The notes beneath the pieces are model-generated. The model saw nothing but the letters and a program-made list of their open reading frames with translations. It was not told where the DNA came from and did no database searches. A stretch of DNA of 64,000 bases from contig RXJW01000065.1 of the NCBI GenBank assembly GCA_003963005.1, forward strand, positions 1 to 64,000, written 5' to 3'. The position numbers and the translations under genes are program-made. This DNA is from Burkholderiales bacterium. Lineage in GTDB: Bacteria; Pseudomonadota; Gammaproteobacteria; Burkholderiales; Burkholderiaceae_C. Shown one piece after another: positions 8,023 through 16,583 of the stretch. Numbering within the stretch: the first letter of the stretch is position 1; each line of letters starts with the position of its first letter.

Positions 8023-8762
8023 GCCGCCACCCCGAGGTAGGCCTCTTGCACGATGGGCGAGGCGATGACGGTGGCGGGGTCGCCGTCCGCCACCAGCTTG
8101 CCCTGGTGCAGCACGATGATGCGGTCGGCCAGCTCGCGCACCACGTCCATCTTGTGCTCCACGAGCAGCAGGGTGTGCTTCTTCTCGGCCTTCAGCGCGC
8201 GGATCAGGTCCAGCACTACGGGCACCTCGTCCACGCTCATCCCGGCGGTCGGTTCGTCGAAGAGGTAGACCTTCGGGTCCAGCGCGATCAGCATCGCCAC
8301 CTCCAGCTTGCGCTGGTCGCCGTGCGGCAGGCTGGCGGCGATGTCGGTGGCGCGGTGCTCCAGCCGCACGCGCTTCAGAATCGCCTGCGCTTCGTCGATC
8401 AGTTCGCGGTGCGACAGCCACACCGACAGCAGCTTCAGCCCGAGGCCGCGGCGCGCCTGCACGGCCAGGCGCACGTTCTCCTGCACGGTCAGGTGCGCGA
8501 AGAGCTGCGTCAGCTGGAACGCCCGTCCCAGGCCCCGGCGTGTGCGCTGCGGGGCGCCGAGCGCGGTGAGGTTCTCGCCGTCCAGCCACACCTCACCGCT
8601 CGTCGCGGGCAGCTGGCCGGAGATGAGGTTGAAGTAGGTCGTCTTGCCCGCGCCATTGGGGCCGACGATGGCTGTCAGCGTGCCCGGCTGGAAGGCACAG
8701 CTCACGCCATCGACGGCCACATGGCCGCCGAAGCGGATGGTGAGGTTCTTGGTTTCAAGCAT
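8019..8762 (-). CDS. livG: Liv-type ABC ATPase LivG2
   Basis: A 247-residue ATPase. Walker A GPNGAGKTTYFNLISG, LivG-type signature LPHGDQRKLEVAM, Walker B KVYLFDEPTAGMSVDE, switch His in LLVEHKMDVV. I use ATG 8762 (MLETKNLTIRFGG), where homology begins; the frame extends upstream only through a hairpin repeat. The SBP2 gene ends 146 bp upstream on the same strand, with that hairpin between. Confidence 0.94.
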   Translation of the reverse strand: MLETKNLTIRFGGHVAVDGVSCAFQPGTLTAIVGPNGAGKTTYFNLISGQLPATSGEVWLDGENLTALGAPQRTRRGLGRAFQLTQLFAHLTVQENVRLAVQARRGLGLKLLSVWLSHRELIDEAQAILKRVRLEHRATDIAASLPHGDQRKLEVAMLIALDPKVYLFDEPTAGMSVDEVPVVLDLIRALKAEKKHTLLLVEHKMDVVRELADRIIVLHQGKLVADGDPATVIASPIVQEAYLGVAA

Positions 8763-8787
8763 CGGGCTTGGTGAGGTCGGTCGCAGG

Positions 8788-8889
8788 AACACAGCCACAG
8801 AGACACAGAGGCACAGAGGCACAGAGACGCTGGGTTCTCTCGCCTGTTGCGCGATCTCTCTGGGCCTCTATGTCTCCGTGGCTGTGTTT
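8788..8889. repeat. Large intergenic hairpin between SBP2 and LivG2
   Basis: An imperfect inverted repeat. The left arm is AACACAGCCACAGAGACACA followed by GAGGCACAGAG; the right arm reads CTCTGGGCCTCTATGTCTCC then GTGGCTGTGTTT. The CACAGAG(A/G)CACAGAG wording is a dispersed intergenic repeat type I have met in many genomes. Placed just after the binding-protein gene, it could act as a 3' stem that stabilises SBP2 mRNA and lowers expression of the downstream ABC genes, a common arrangement in binding-protein operons. That role is inference. Confidence 0.7.
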
Positions 8890-8908
8890 CCTCGGCGGTG
8901 GAGTCGCC

Positions 8909-10111
8909 TCAGCGCTTGTTGCGGATCGGCACGGCCATCTCTTCCGGCTTGATCTCGCGCACCAGTTCGGGCACGCCCCACGGGAAGGCCGGATCCACCT
9001 TGATGCGGAAGTGGTACATCGACTGCATGGCCTGGTGGTCTTCGGCGCGGAAGGTCATCTTGCCCTTGGGCGTCTCGAAGCTCATGCCTTCCATGGTCTT
9101 GATGAGCTTGTTGGTCGTGGTGTCGCCGCCCGTCTTCTTGAGCGCTTCCACCAGCGCGATGCCGGCGCTCATGCCGCCCGCGGTGAAGAAGTCCGGCGGC
9201 TGCTTGTACTGCTTGTAGTGATTGGCCACAAGCCACTCATTGACCGGGTTCTTCGGGATGCCGAAGTAGTAGTAGGTCGCGCCTTCCATGCCGGGGAACT
9301 GCTTGTAGGCCGTCATCGCCGGCAGGATGTTGCCGCCCGAGCCCACGCCGATGCCGTAGCGCTTTTGCAGGTCGAGCGCGGCGAGGGCGCCGAAAGGTGT
9401 CGTGGCCCCGGCCCACACCACCGCGATGACCTTGGGACCGGGCTTGTCCTTGAGCGCGTCCACCAGGCGCTGGATGCCGGCGGTGAAGTCGGTCGTCTGC
9501 GTGGGCAGGTATTCCTCGTGGACGATCCTGGCCTTCTTGAGCGCTTCCTTGTAGGCCTTCACGGCGTCACGCCCGAAGGCGTAGTCCTGGGCCAGCACGC
9601 CGATGTTGAGGCCCGCGATGTCGGAGGCGACCGCGTTGCCGATAGCGTCCTGCGACGAATTGCGGCCGGTGCGGAAGATGTACTTGTTCCACTTGTCGCC
9701 GGTGATGGAGTCGGCGACCGCGGGCTCGACCAGCAGGATCTTCTTGTACTCCTCGGCCACCGGCAGCATGGCCAGCGCCACGCCGGAGGAGCTCGGGCCC
9801 ACCGCGATGTCGGCCTTGTCGTCGCCATAGGCCGCGGCGAGCAGGCTCTTGCCCACGTCGGGCTTGCCCTGGTCGTCCTTCTCGATGACGACGAGCTTCT
9901 TGCCCCCGACCATCATCGTGCCGCCGGTGGCGTAGTCCAGGCCCATCATCAGCCCGATCTGGGTCTGCTTGCCGTAGGCCTCCAGCGGCCCGGTCTTGCT
10001 GTAGACGTGGGCGATGCGGATCTCGTTGCCCGCGGCCGGGGCGATGCCCGGCAGGGCGACCGCAGCCAAGGTGGCGGCGGCGAGGGCGAAGCGGCGCGTG
10101 ATGAAGCGCAT
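8909..10111 (-). CDS. Periplasmic substrate-binding protein of Liv-type ABC system 2 (SBP2)
   Basis: A 400-residue type 1 periplasmic binding protein (Peripla_BP_6) with an Arg-rich signal peptide, MRFITRRFALAAATLAAVA, probably cleaved near APAAG. The mature part starts NEIRIAHVYSKTGPLEAYGK and contains VGPSSSGVALAM in the ligand cleft. It is the first gene of the array: a strong sigma54-type promoter lies 61-74 bp upstream of its ATG, and the activator gene ends 170 bp upstream on the same strand. The ribosome site is CAGGAGACAAGCCC, nearly the same leader as the TonB receptor gene. Ligand unknown. Confidence 0.93.
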   Translation of the reverse strand: MRFITRRFALAAATLAAVALPGIAPAAGNEIRIAHVYSKTGPLEAYGKQTQIGLMMGLDYATGGTMMVGGKKLVVIEKDDQGKPDVGKSLLAAAYGDDKADIAVGPSSSGVALAMLPVAEEYKKILLVEPAVADSITGDKWNKYIFRTGRNSSQDAIGNAVASDIAGLNIGVLAQDYAFGRDAVKAYKEALKKARIVHEEYLPTQTTDFTAGIQRLVDALKDKPGPKVIAVVWAGATTPFGALAALDLQKRYGIGVGSGGNILPAMTAYKQFPGMEGATYYYFGIPKNPVNEWLVANHYKQYKQPPDFFTAGGMSAGIALVEALKKTGGDTTTNKLIKTMEGMSFETPKGKMTFRAEDHQAMQSMYHFRIKVDPAFPWGVPELVREIKPEEMAVPIRNKR

Positions 10112-10171
10112 GGGCTTGTCTCCTGAAGTTCGTCAGGTCTGCTCTGTCGGCAGACGGTGTCTTCCCTTTGT

Positions 10172-10185
10172 GCAAGGCGCGTGCC
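10172..10185 (-). promoter_or_regulatory. Sigma54 (-24/-12) promoter of the SBP2-liv operon
   Basis: On the minus strand the site reads GGCACGCGCCTTGC, followed by A. This matches the RpoN consensus TGGCACG-N4-TTGCW at every defined base except the leading T. Transcription should begin near 10160, about 50 nt before the SBP2 ATG. The gene just upstream encodes a sigma54 activator, which supports the call. Confidence 0.82.
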
Positions 10186-10280
10186 CGGCGGGGAAGCGGC
10201 GCCGGGGGCGGTTTTCCTGCGGGTTGACCCGAGGTTTTGAGGCGTCAGCGGCCGATTCTGGCGGAGCAGAGTGTCTGAAA

Positions 10281-10297
10281 TTCAGGCGTCGCCTGAA
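10281..10297. promoter_or_regulatory. Inverted repeat, candidate activator site upstream of the liv promoter
   Basis: TTCAGGCGTCGCCTGAA is a perfect 8-bp inverted repeat with a one-base spacer. It overlaps CTGAAATTCAG (10275-10285), a second small palindrome. It lies about 100 bp upstream of the -24 element, where enhancer sites for sigma54 activators are expected, and overlaps the last codons of the activator gene. A related half-site (TTTCAGACG on the minus strand) occurs near 14232-14240 before the TonB receptor. Binding is inferred. Confidence 0.5.
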
Positions 10298-11799
10298 ACC
10301 TGGACTTTGGCTTCCAGCTCCGGCCAGCGCGCCAGCCGCTCGTACAACGACGCCCGCGAAATTTGCAGCAGCCGCGCGGCGGCCATGCGGTTGCCGCCGG
10401 TGGCCTGCAGCGCGCGGCGGATGGCGTCGCGCTCCAGGGCCTCGATCAGCTCGGGCAGGGGCGCCACGGCCTGGGCGGTGGAGATGGCAGGCGCGGCGGC
10501 CGCCGGTGCGACCGCCGCGGGCGGCGCCTCGTCGGCCACCGCCAGGGCCGCGCCACCCTGGAAGTGCGCGGCGGTCAGCTGCATGTCGTCGCTCATCAGG
10601 CTGACCTGCTCCAGCGTGTTGCGCAGTTCGCGGATGTTGCCGGGCCACGACTGTCGGCCGAGCCACTCCAGCGCGTCGGGGCTCAGCAGCTTCTGCGGCA
10701 TGCCGCTGCGCCGGGCGATGTCTTCGCCCAGGGCTTCGGCCAGGGCTTCGATGTCGTCCAGGCGTTCGCGCAGCGCGGGCACGCGGATGGGCAGCACGTT
10801 GAGCCGGTAGTACAGGTCGGCGCGGAAGCTGCCCGCGGCGACCATGGCCGCCAGGTCGCGGCTCGTGGCGGCGATCACGCGCACGTCCACCCGAAGCACG
10901 GTGTTGCTGCCCAGCGGCTCCACCTCCTGCTCCTGCAGCACGCGCAGCAGCTTGCTCTGCAGCGCGAGCGGCATGTCGCCGATCTCGTCGAGAAAGAGCG
11001 TGCCACCATCGGCCAGTTTGAACTTGCCGTCGCGGCCCTTGCGCTCCGCGCCCGTGTAGGCGCCGGGCGCGACGCCGAAGAACTCGGCCTCCAGCAGCGT
11101 CTCGGGCACGGCGGCGATGTTGACGCTCACCAGCGGCCGGTGCGCGCGGCGCGACGCCGAGTGGATGGCGTGCGCCAGCAGCTCCTTGCCCGTGCCCGTC
11201 TCGCCGAGCAGCAGCACGGTCGAGTCGGTCTGCGCCACGCGGCGGGCCTGGCGCTTGACCTCCAGCGCCGCGGGGCTGGCGCCGATGAAGCTCGCGATCG
11301 TGTACTTGGGCCGGCGCTGCGCGGCGAGCTGGCGACGGGTGTCCTCCAGCTCCTGCTGCAGGCGGCCGAACTTCTGGATCAGCGGCTGCATCGTCGTCTC
11401 GGGGTGGTCCAGCAGCACGAGGCCGAGCGCGCCGATCACCTCGCCCGCCTCGTTGCGCAGCGGCAGCCGGCTGACGAGGAAGGTGCCGGCGCGGTTGGTC
11501 AGCAGGTCCACGAGCACGGGCTTGCCGGTCTCCAGCACCTGCAGCATCTGCGTGTTGGGCACGACGTCTTCCACCCGCTTGCCGACGAACTCGTGCTCGT
11601 CGTTGAAGCCGAGGGCCGGCAGGAAGCGCTTGTAGCCGTCGCTGATCCACACGACGCGGTGGTGGCGGTCCACCACCATCATCCCTTCGGTCGAGCGCGC
11701 GAGCACGTCGAACATCGACTGCGCGGCCAGGCGCAGCAGGCCGTCGACGTCCTGCGGGATGTCGAGGGCGGGCGGTGTCTGGTTTTTGGACAGTGGCAT
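10282..11799 (-). CDS. PAS-domain sigma54-dependent transcriptional activator
   Basis: A 505-residue enhancer-binding protein. An N-terminal PAS domain (about 28-133, [16 protein letters not shown]) should sense a ligand. The AAA+ domain has Walker A GETGTGKE (199-206), a sigma54-contact loop GAYTGA (246-251, Tyr instead of the common Phe), and Walker B LFLDEIGD. The C-terminus is a Fis-type helix-turn-helix ([20 protein letters not shown]). I choose ATG 11799 ([10 protein letters not shown]) because earlier in-frame starts give a low-complexity, non-family N-terminus. It lies between the TonB receptor and the SBP2 operon, both preceded by -24/-12 elements, so it very likely controls one or both. 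Confidence 0.93.
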   Translation of the reverse strand: MPLSKNQTPPALDIPQDVDGLLRLAAQSMFDVLARSTEGMMVVDRHHRVVWISDGYKRFLPALGFNDEHEFVGKRVEDVVPNTQMLQVLETGKPVLVDLLTNRAGTFLVSRLPLRNEAGEVIGALGLVLLDHPETTMQPLIQKFGRLQQELEDTRRQLAAQRRPKYTIASFIGASPAALEVKRQARRVAQTDSTVLLLGETGTGKELLAHAIHSASRRAHRPLVSVNIAAVPETLLEAEFFGVAPGAYTGAERKGRDGKFKLADGGTLFLDEIGDMPLALQSKLLRVLQEQEVEPLGSNTVLRVDVRVIAATSRDLAAMVAAGSFRADLYYRLNVLPIRVPALRERLDDIEALAEALGEDIARRSGMPQKLLSPDALEWLGRQSWPGNIRELRNTLEQVSLMSDDMQLTAAHFQGGAALAVADEAPPAAVAPAAAAPAISTAQAVAPLPELIEALERDAIRRALQATGGNRMAAARLLQISRASLYERLARWPELEAKVQVSGDA

Positions 11800-11899
11800 G
11801 GCCGGGGCAATGTACCGCGCACCGAGCCGGTCCTGAAGCGGAGCCCGAAGTGGCAAAGGGCGACCCGCCGGGTCGCCCTCGAAGGCCGGAGCCGTCACG

Positions 11900-14095
11900 T
11901 CAGAACTTGTAGGTCCCGCCGACGGTGAAGGTGCGCGGCGGGCCGTAGTAGGCATTCAGCACACCGAGCGCGGCGATGTTGTAGCCGTCCGTCTTGTAGG
12001 CCTTGTTCGTGAGGTTGCTGCCTTGCAGGAAGAAGCTCAGGCGGCTGTCCTTCTCCCAGATCAGGCCGGCGTTCACGAGCGTGTAGGCGTCCTGCGACAG
12101 CGCCTCGGCGAGGTCGGTCGTCGGGTAGACCTTGCTGCGGTGCGACACCCCGAGGCGCGAGCGCAGCGTGCCCACGGCCAGCGGCAGGTTGTGCTCGATG
12201 TTCAGGCCGGCCTGGAACTTGGGTGTGTTGCTGAACTTCTTCTGGCTGGCCACGTTCACGCCGCGGTCGATGTACTCGTCGTACTTGGCGTCCAGCGTGG
12301 CAAGGTTGCCGCTCAGGCGCCAGGCGGTGGTGGGCGTCCACAGGAACTCCACCTCGGCACCATTGACCGTGGCCTTGCCCGCGTTGGTGAAGTCGCCGAA
12401 GAAGCCCGGCTGGCCGTTGGCCTGCGTGTAGCTCGTGAACACCGAGAGCTGCACGTTCTTGTACTTGTTGTGGAAGACGGCGGTGTTCAGCTCCAGCCGG
12501 CCGCCGTCCAGCACCATCTTGGCGCCGAGCTCGAGGGAGTCGAGCTTCTCGTCCTCGAAGGGCCGGCCCGAGCTCGGGAAGGCGAGCGTGTTGGCGCGGA
12601 TGTTGTAGCCGCCACTCTTGAAGCCGCGCGAGGCGGTCGTGTAGAGCTTGATGGCCTGGCTGGCCTTGTACTCGAGCGACACGCGCGGCGAGGTGTTGGT
12701 CACCGAGCGGGTCTTGTCGAAATTGGCCGGCACGGCGATGGGGTTGCCGCTGAAGCTGTCGTTGGCGAAGGCCTGGTTCAGCACCACGGCGCGCTTGCTT
12801 TCGTCGGTGTAGCGCAAGCCGGTGCTGACGCTTAACTGCGGCGTCAGGCGCCAGCTCCAGTCGCCGAAGATGGCCTTGCCTTCGGTGTAGACCTGGCCGT
12901 TGGTCGTGCCGAAGCTCAGGTTGAAGAAGTTGTTGCGCACCGTGCCGCCGGCGCGGCCGTCGAAGTAGTACAGGCCGATCACGCCGGAGCTGTTCTGGCC
13001 CTCGTAGGCGGCCTGCAGTTCGTGGCTTTGCGAGCTGTCGTGGTACTCGGCGCGCACGTCAGCGATCTTGTTGGGCAGGCCGTCGAAGTCGATGGACGTG
13101 TTGGTGTCGGAGGCGCGGTGCGCCAGGATGTACTTCAGGCTCCAGTCGCTCGTGACACCCCAGTTGAGCGTCAGCGACTCGCCTTCGCTGGACGTGCGGT
13201 TCGCGTTCGGCATGCCGGTGGCGATGTCGTAGCGGCCGGTGGTGGCGGGCGTCTTGGCGGGGTCGAAGGGGTTCACGTTCAGGCGCTGGAAGCCGCGCAT
13301 GTGCGAGGCGTCCTGGGTGCGGTCCACCGACACCTGGGCGTTGAAGCTCGACCCCGTGGGGAACCAGCCCATCGACAGCCGGCCGCTGGTGGTGGCCTGG
13401 TCGCTCACCGGGCTGCCGTCGGTCAGGTTCTTGCCGTAGCCGTCGCGGTTCAGGCTGGCGCCGGCGATGCGAAAGCGCAGCTGGCCATCATTCACCGCCG
13501 TGCCCACGCCGCCCTTGGCATTGACCTGGCCGTAGTTGCCGACCGCCAGCGTCACCGAGCCTTCGGTGGCGGTCGGCAGCGGCTTGGACACGTACTTCAC
13601 GGCGCCGCCGATGGTGTTCTTGCCGTACAGCGTGCCCTGCGGGCCGCGCAGCACCTCCACGCGCTGCACGTCGTACACGTCCAGCAGCGCGCCCTGCGGG
13701 CGGGCGATGTAGACGTCGTCGAAATAGATGCCCACGCCGGGGTCCACGCCCCACAGCGGGTCGGCCTGGCCCACGCCGCGGATGAAGGTCGTGATGGTCG
13801 TGTTGCTGCCGCGCGCGGCGTAGATGGTCAGGTTGGGCACCTGGCCCTGCAGGTCGCCCAGGTCCTTGATGGCGAGCTTGTCGAGCTGCTCGGCGGTCAG
13901 CGCCGTCACGGCCACGGGCACGTCCTGCAGCGACTCCTCGCGCTTGCGGGCCGTCACCTTGACGGCGTCCAGCGTGGTGACGGTGGGCTCGGCCGCCGCG
14001 GCGGTCTGCGCGGCCGCCGGCAGCGCGATGGCGGCGCCAAGGGTGGCGAGGACGGCGAAATGCAGGCGCGAGCGCGCCGGATGGCGACGGGGCAT
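11900..14095 (-). CDS. TonB-dependent outer-membrane receptor
   Basis: A 731-residue outer-membrane receptor. Signal peptide ends near LPAAAQ; a TonB-box-like segment LDAVKVTARKREESLQDVPV follows, then the plug (LRGPQGTLYGKNTIGGAVKY) and the beta-barrel, which ends in the expected terminal Phe (FTVGGTYKF). The plug wording is that of the broad group often labelled iron-complex receptor, which also takes up sugars, aromatics and other compounds. A sigma54-like promoter lies about 50 bp upstream of the ATG and the PAS-sigma54 activator gene follows 100 bp downstream. This context suggests a carbon- or nitrogen-source substrate more than a siderophore. Confidence 0.93.
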   Translation of the reverse strand: MPRRHPARSRLHFAVLATLGAAIALPAAAQTAAAAEPTVTTLDAVKVTARKREESLQDVPVAVTALTAEQLDKLAIKDLGDLQGQVPNLTIYAARGSNTTITTFIRGVGQADPLWGVDPGVGIYFDDVYIARPQGALLDVYDVQRVEVLRGPQGTLYGKNTIGGAVKYVSKPLPTATEGSVTLAVGNYGQVNAKGGVGTAVNDGQLRFRIAGASLNRDGYGKNLTDGSPVSDQATTSGRLSMGWFPTGSSFNAQVSVDRTQDASHMRGFQRLNVNPFDPAKTPATTGRYDIATGMPNANRTSSEGESLTLNWGVTSDWSLKYILAHRASDTNTSIDFDGLPNKIADVRAEYHDSSQSHELQAAYEGQNSSGVIGLYYFDGRAGGTVRNNFFNLSFGTTNGQVYTEGKAIFGDWSWRLTPQLSVSTGLRYTDESKRAVVLNQAFANDSFSGNPIAVPANFDKTRSVTNTSPRVSLEYKASQAIKLYTTASRGFKSGGYNIRANTLAFPSSGRPFEDEKLDSLELGAKMVLDGGRLELNTAVFHNKYKNVQLSVFTSYTQANGQPGFFGDFTNAGKATVNGAEVEFLWTPTTAWRLSGNLATLDAKYDEYIDRGVNVASQKKFSNTPKFQAGLNIEHNLPLAVGTLRSRLGVSHRSKVYPTTDLAEALSQDAYTLVNAGLIWEKDSRLSFFLQGSNLTNKAYKTDGYNIAALGVLNAYYGPPRTFTVGGTYKF

Positions 14096-14141
14096 GGCTT
14101 GTCTCCTGGTTTATCTGTTTGGGGTGCCAGCCCCTTACTGC

Positions 14142-14155
14142 GCAAAAGCCATGCC
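14142..14155 (-). promoter_or_regulatory. Sigma54-like promoter of the TonB receptor gene
   Basis: On the minus strand: GGCATGGCTTTTGC. The GG and GC dinucleotides are 10 bases apart, with TTGC at -12 and GGCATG at -24 (consensus GGCACG). A start site near 14130 would give a 35-nt leader with CAGGAGA before the ATG. Weaker than the liv promoter but correctly placed and oriented beside a sigma54 activator gene. Confidence 0.62.
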
Positions 14156-14264
14156 CGCGCCAGGACGGGGCAAACCCCTGGCAAACCCTTGCGTGCTAAC
14201 CCGGTTTTTCGGTGCCTGGAGCCCGATCGGCGTCTGAAATCCAGTCAGTCGCGGCGTGCCCGGG

Positions 14265-14281
14265 TGTCCAGCGTCTGGACA
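14265..14281. promoter_or_regulatory. Perfect inverted repeat in the receptor/hydrolase divergent region
   Basis: TGTCCAGCGTCTGGACA: 7-bp arms, 3-bp spacer. It lies about 110 bp upstream of the receptor's -24 element and 78 bp upstream of the hydrolase ATG, so it could serve either gene. A second hairpin, GTGCCCT/AGGGCAC (14283-14306), adjoins it. The bound factor is unknown; the PAS-sigma54 activator is one candidate. Confidence 0.5.
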
Positions 14282-14358
14282 AGTGCCCTGGGGGCTGCAA
14301 GGGCACAGGGCCGCCGCTATCCTGCGCCGCCTCATTCATTCCCCGTTGGAGACCTGAC

Positions 14359-15288
14359 ATGCTCAAGCGCCTGCTTCCCGCCCTCCTCGCTGCCGCGCTG
14401 ACGGCCCCCGTGCTCGCCGCCGGCCCGCAGCTCAAGGGCCAGGCACCGGGCTGGTACCGCGTGCAGCTCGGCGACTTCGAAATCACCGCGCTGTCAGACG
14501 GCACCATCGACCTGCCGGTCGACAAGCTGCTGCAACAGCCGCCCGCCAACACGCTGCGCGCGCTGCAGCACGCCTACCTCGGCGTGCCGCTGGAGACCTC
14601 GGTGAACGCCTACCTCGTCAACACCGGCAGCAAGGTCGTGCTGGTGGACACCGGCACCGCCGGCCTGTTCGGCCCGACGGCCGGGCGCGTGGTGGCCAAC
14701 CTCAAGGCCTCGGGCTACACGCCGGAGCAGGTGGACGAGATCGTCATCACCCACATGCACGGCGACCACATCGGCGGCGCGTCCAGCACCGTGTTCCCGA
14801 ACGCCACGCTGCGCATCGACAAGCGCGACAGCGATTTCTGGCTGTCGGCCGAGCAGGTCGCCAAGGGCGGTGACGGCGCCAAGGCCGTGGCGGCCCTCGT
14901 GAAGGGCTTTGCCGACACCGGCCGCTTCAAGCCCTTCGACGGCCAGGCCGCCGGCGTGGAGATCGTGCCCGGCGTGAAGGCCTTCCCGGCCTACGGCCAC
15001 ACGCCCGGCCACACCAACTACGTGGCCGAGAGCAAGGGCCAGAAGATGATGTTCTGGGGCGACCTGATGCACGTCGCCGCGGTGCAGTTCGCCGAGCCGT
15101 CGGTCACGGTGCAGTTCGACTCCGACCCGAAGCAGGCCCGCCCGGCCCGCGAGGCCGCCTACGCCGCGGCGGCCAAGGACGGCTATTTCGTGGCCGTGAC
15201 CCACGTCAGCTTCCCCGGCATCGGCCGCCTGCGTGCGGATGGCAAGGGCTACGACTGGTTCCCGGTCAACTACTCGACGAATCGTTGA
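14359..15288 (+). CDS. Methyl-parathion-hydrolase-like metallo-beta-lactamase-fold hydrolase
   Basis: A 309-residue periplasmic hydrolase with signal peptide MLKRLLPALLAAALTAPVLA. The metal ligands are complete: THMHGDH (His132, His134, Asp136, His137), His214 in GHTPGH, Asp235 in GDL and His282 in THV. From memory the sequence aligns along its length with bacterial methyl parathion hydrolase (APGWYRVQLGDFEITALSDG, LETSVNAYLVNTGSK, VPVNYS near the end). That family is promiscuous, with lactonase and arylesterase activities besides organophosphate hydrolysis, so the natural substrate is open. It is divergent from the TonB receptor and overlaps the convergent ygjV-like gene by 23 bp. Confidence 0.88.
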   Translation: MLKRLLPALLAAALTAPVLAAGPQLKGQAPGWYRVQLGDFEITALSDGTIDLPVDKLLQQPPANTLRALQHAYLGVPLETSVNAYLVNTGSKVVLVDTGTAGLFGPTAGRVVANLKASGYTPEQVDEIVITHMHGDHIGGASSTVFPNATLRIDKRDSDFWLSAEQVAKGGDGAKAVAALVKGFADTGRFKPFDGQAAGVEIVPGVKAFPAYGHTPGHTNYVAESKGQKMMFWGDLMHVAAVQFAEPSVTVQFDSDPKQARPAREAAYAAAAKDGYFVAVTHVSFPGIGRLRADGKGYDWFPVNYSTNR

Positions 15289-15817
15289 TGACCGGTCTGG
15301 CCGGGTTCGCCTGAGCCCGGCCGGCCCGCAGCATCCGCACCATCGTCGTGCCGTTGACCACGGCGATGACGAGCTCCAGCGCCGTGCCGCCGATCGAGCC
15401 GACGATCAGGTTGTTGGCAATCCACAGGCCCGTGCCACACAGCATCAGGGCCCGCATCGGCACCCCCTGCAAAGTGAACAGCGCCAGCGTGCCCAGGCAC
15501 GAGGCCATCAGCGGCAGCCAGTCACTCGGCGCGCGCGCCATGGCCAGGCCGAAGCCGATGTTGGCCGCCACCACCGCCACCGCCACCCAGGGGGAGCGCG
15601 TGCGCAGCGACAGCAGCGAGCGCGTCAGCGAGATCAGCGAACTCGCCACCGCCGTCGGATTGCCCAGCAGCGCGAAGTGCACGACATACGCCACGCACTC
15701 GCCCGCCATGAACACCTTGAAGCGCCGGTCGTCCGTCTGCAGGAAACAGCCGACGCCGAGCACGAAGGCGACATAGCCGAAGCATTGGGCGGGGGAGAAC
15801 CAGTCCGAGAGGGGCAT
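15266..15817 (-). CDS. YgjV-family inner-membrane protein
   Basis: A 183-residue protein with about six hydrophobic segments and short loops (for example FGYVAFVLGVGCFLQTDDRR and FKVFMAGECVAYVVHFALLG). Length and wording fit the YgjV family of small inner-membrane proteins, whose function is not established. Its C-terminal coding end overlaps the end of the MPH-like gene on the other strand by 23 bp. The tail NPARPVINDSSSS is polar and probably unstructured. Confidence 0.75.
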   Translation of the reverse strand: MPLSDWFSPAQCFGYVAFVLGVGCFLQTDDRRFKVFMAGECVAYVVHFALLGNPTAVASSLISLTRSLLSLRTRSPWVAVAVVAANIGFGLAMARAPSDWLPLMASCLGTLALFTLQGVPMRALMLCGTGLWIANNLIVGSIGGTALELVIAVVNGTTMVRMLRAGRAQANPARPVINDSSSS

Positions 15818-15894
15818 GAGGCATTGTCGCGGCGAGACCCGGCCGGGGCTGACCGTCTACAGTGCCCGGCGTCTGTGCCTGTCCTGGAGCCCCC

Positions 15895-16455
15895 ATGCCC
15901 ACCCGCCCCGGTGCCCGATCCGCCCTCCTCGTCGTCGACGTCCAGGTCGGCGTGGTCGCCAGCGCCTGGCAGCGCGACGCCGTCGTGAGCCGCATCGCCC
16001 TTGCCGTCGACCGGGCGCGCGCGGCCGGTGTGCCGGTCGTGTGGGTGCAGCACCAGGACGACGATCTCCCCGCCGGCACGCCCGCGTGGCAGTGGGTGTC
16101 GGAGCTGCAACCGCACGAGGGCGAGCTGCGCATCCACAAGCGCTTCAACTCGGGCTTCGAGGACACGACGCTGCTCGCGGAGCTGGACGACCGGGGCGTG
16201 AGCCACCTCGTGCTGGCCGGGGCCTCGACGAACTGGTGCATCCGCGCGACGGCCTTCGGCGCCCTGGAGCGGGGCTTCGACCTGACCCTGGTGGCCGACG
16301 GCCACACCACCGTCGACCTGGACCTCGGCCCGGGCCGCACGGTGCCGGCACAGGCCCTCGTCGACGACCTCAACACGGCCCTCCGGTGGCTGGCCTATCC
16401 GGGCCGGCGCAATCGCACGGTCGACGCGGCCGACCTCGACTTCGCCCGGCTGTAG
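15895..16455 (+). CDS. Isochorismatase-family cysteine hydrolase
   Basis: A 186-residue cytoplasmic hydrolase. The catalytic triad of the family is visible: Asp15 in LLVVDVQ, Lys82 in IHKRFNSGF and Cys115 in GASTNWCIRATA. Such enzymes hydrolyse isochorismate, nicotinamide or other amides; the sequence here does not distinguish them. Start at ATG 15895, after which homology begins at once. It stands alone between ygjV-like (divergent) and a lipoprotein gene. Confidence 0.88.
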   Translation: MPTRPGARSALLVVDVQVGVVASAWQRDAVVSRIALAVDRARAAGVPVVWVQHQDDDLPAGTPAWQWVSELQPHEGELRIHKRFNSGFEDTTLLAELDDRGVSHLVLAGASTNWCIRATAFGALERGFDLTLVADGHTTVDLDLGPGRTVPAQALVDDLNTALRWLAYPGRRNRTVDAADLDFARL

Positions 16456-16583
16456 TTGTGCTCGCCTCTGTCATCCCCTCGACCGGTCCGCGCGTTGGCA
16501 CGGCCGTGCCGTCGTAGCATGCAGCCTTGCTCGCAGGCTGCCGCCCGCAACAAAGCGCAACCTGCCGACGGCATCATCCAGCC

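Noticed and set aside
10282..11799. GAYTGA loop as a sign of a defective sigma54 activator
   Set aside because: Tyr for Phe occurs in natural activators and can keep activity; the rest of the AAA+ domain is intact.
14283..14306. Hairpin GTGCCCT/AGGGCAC as terminator
   Set aside because: No T-run follows and no gene ends before it; at most a leader or operator structure.
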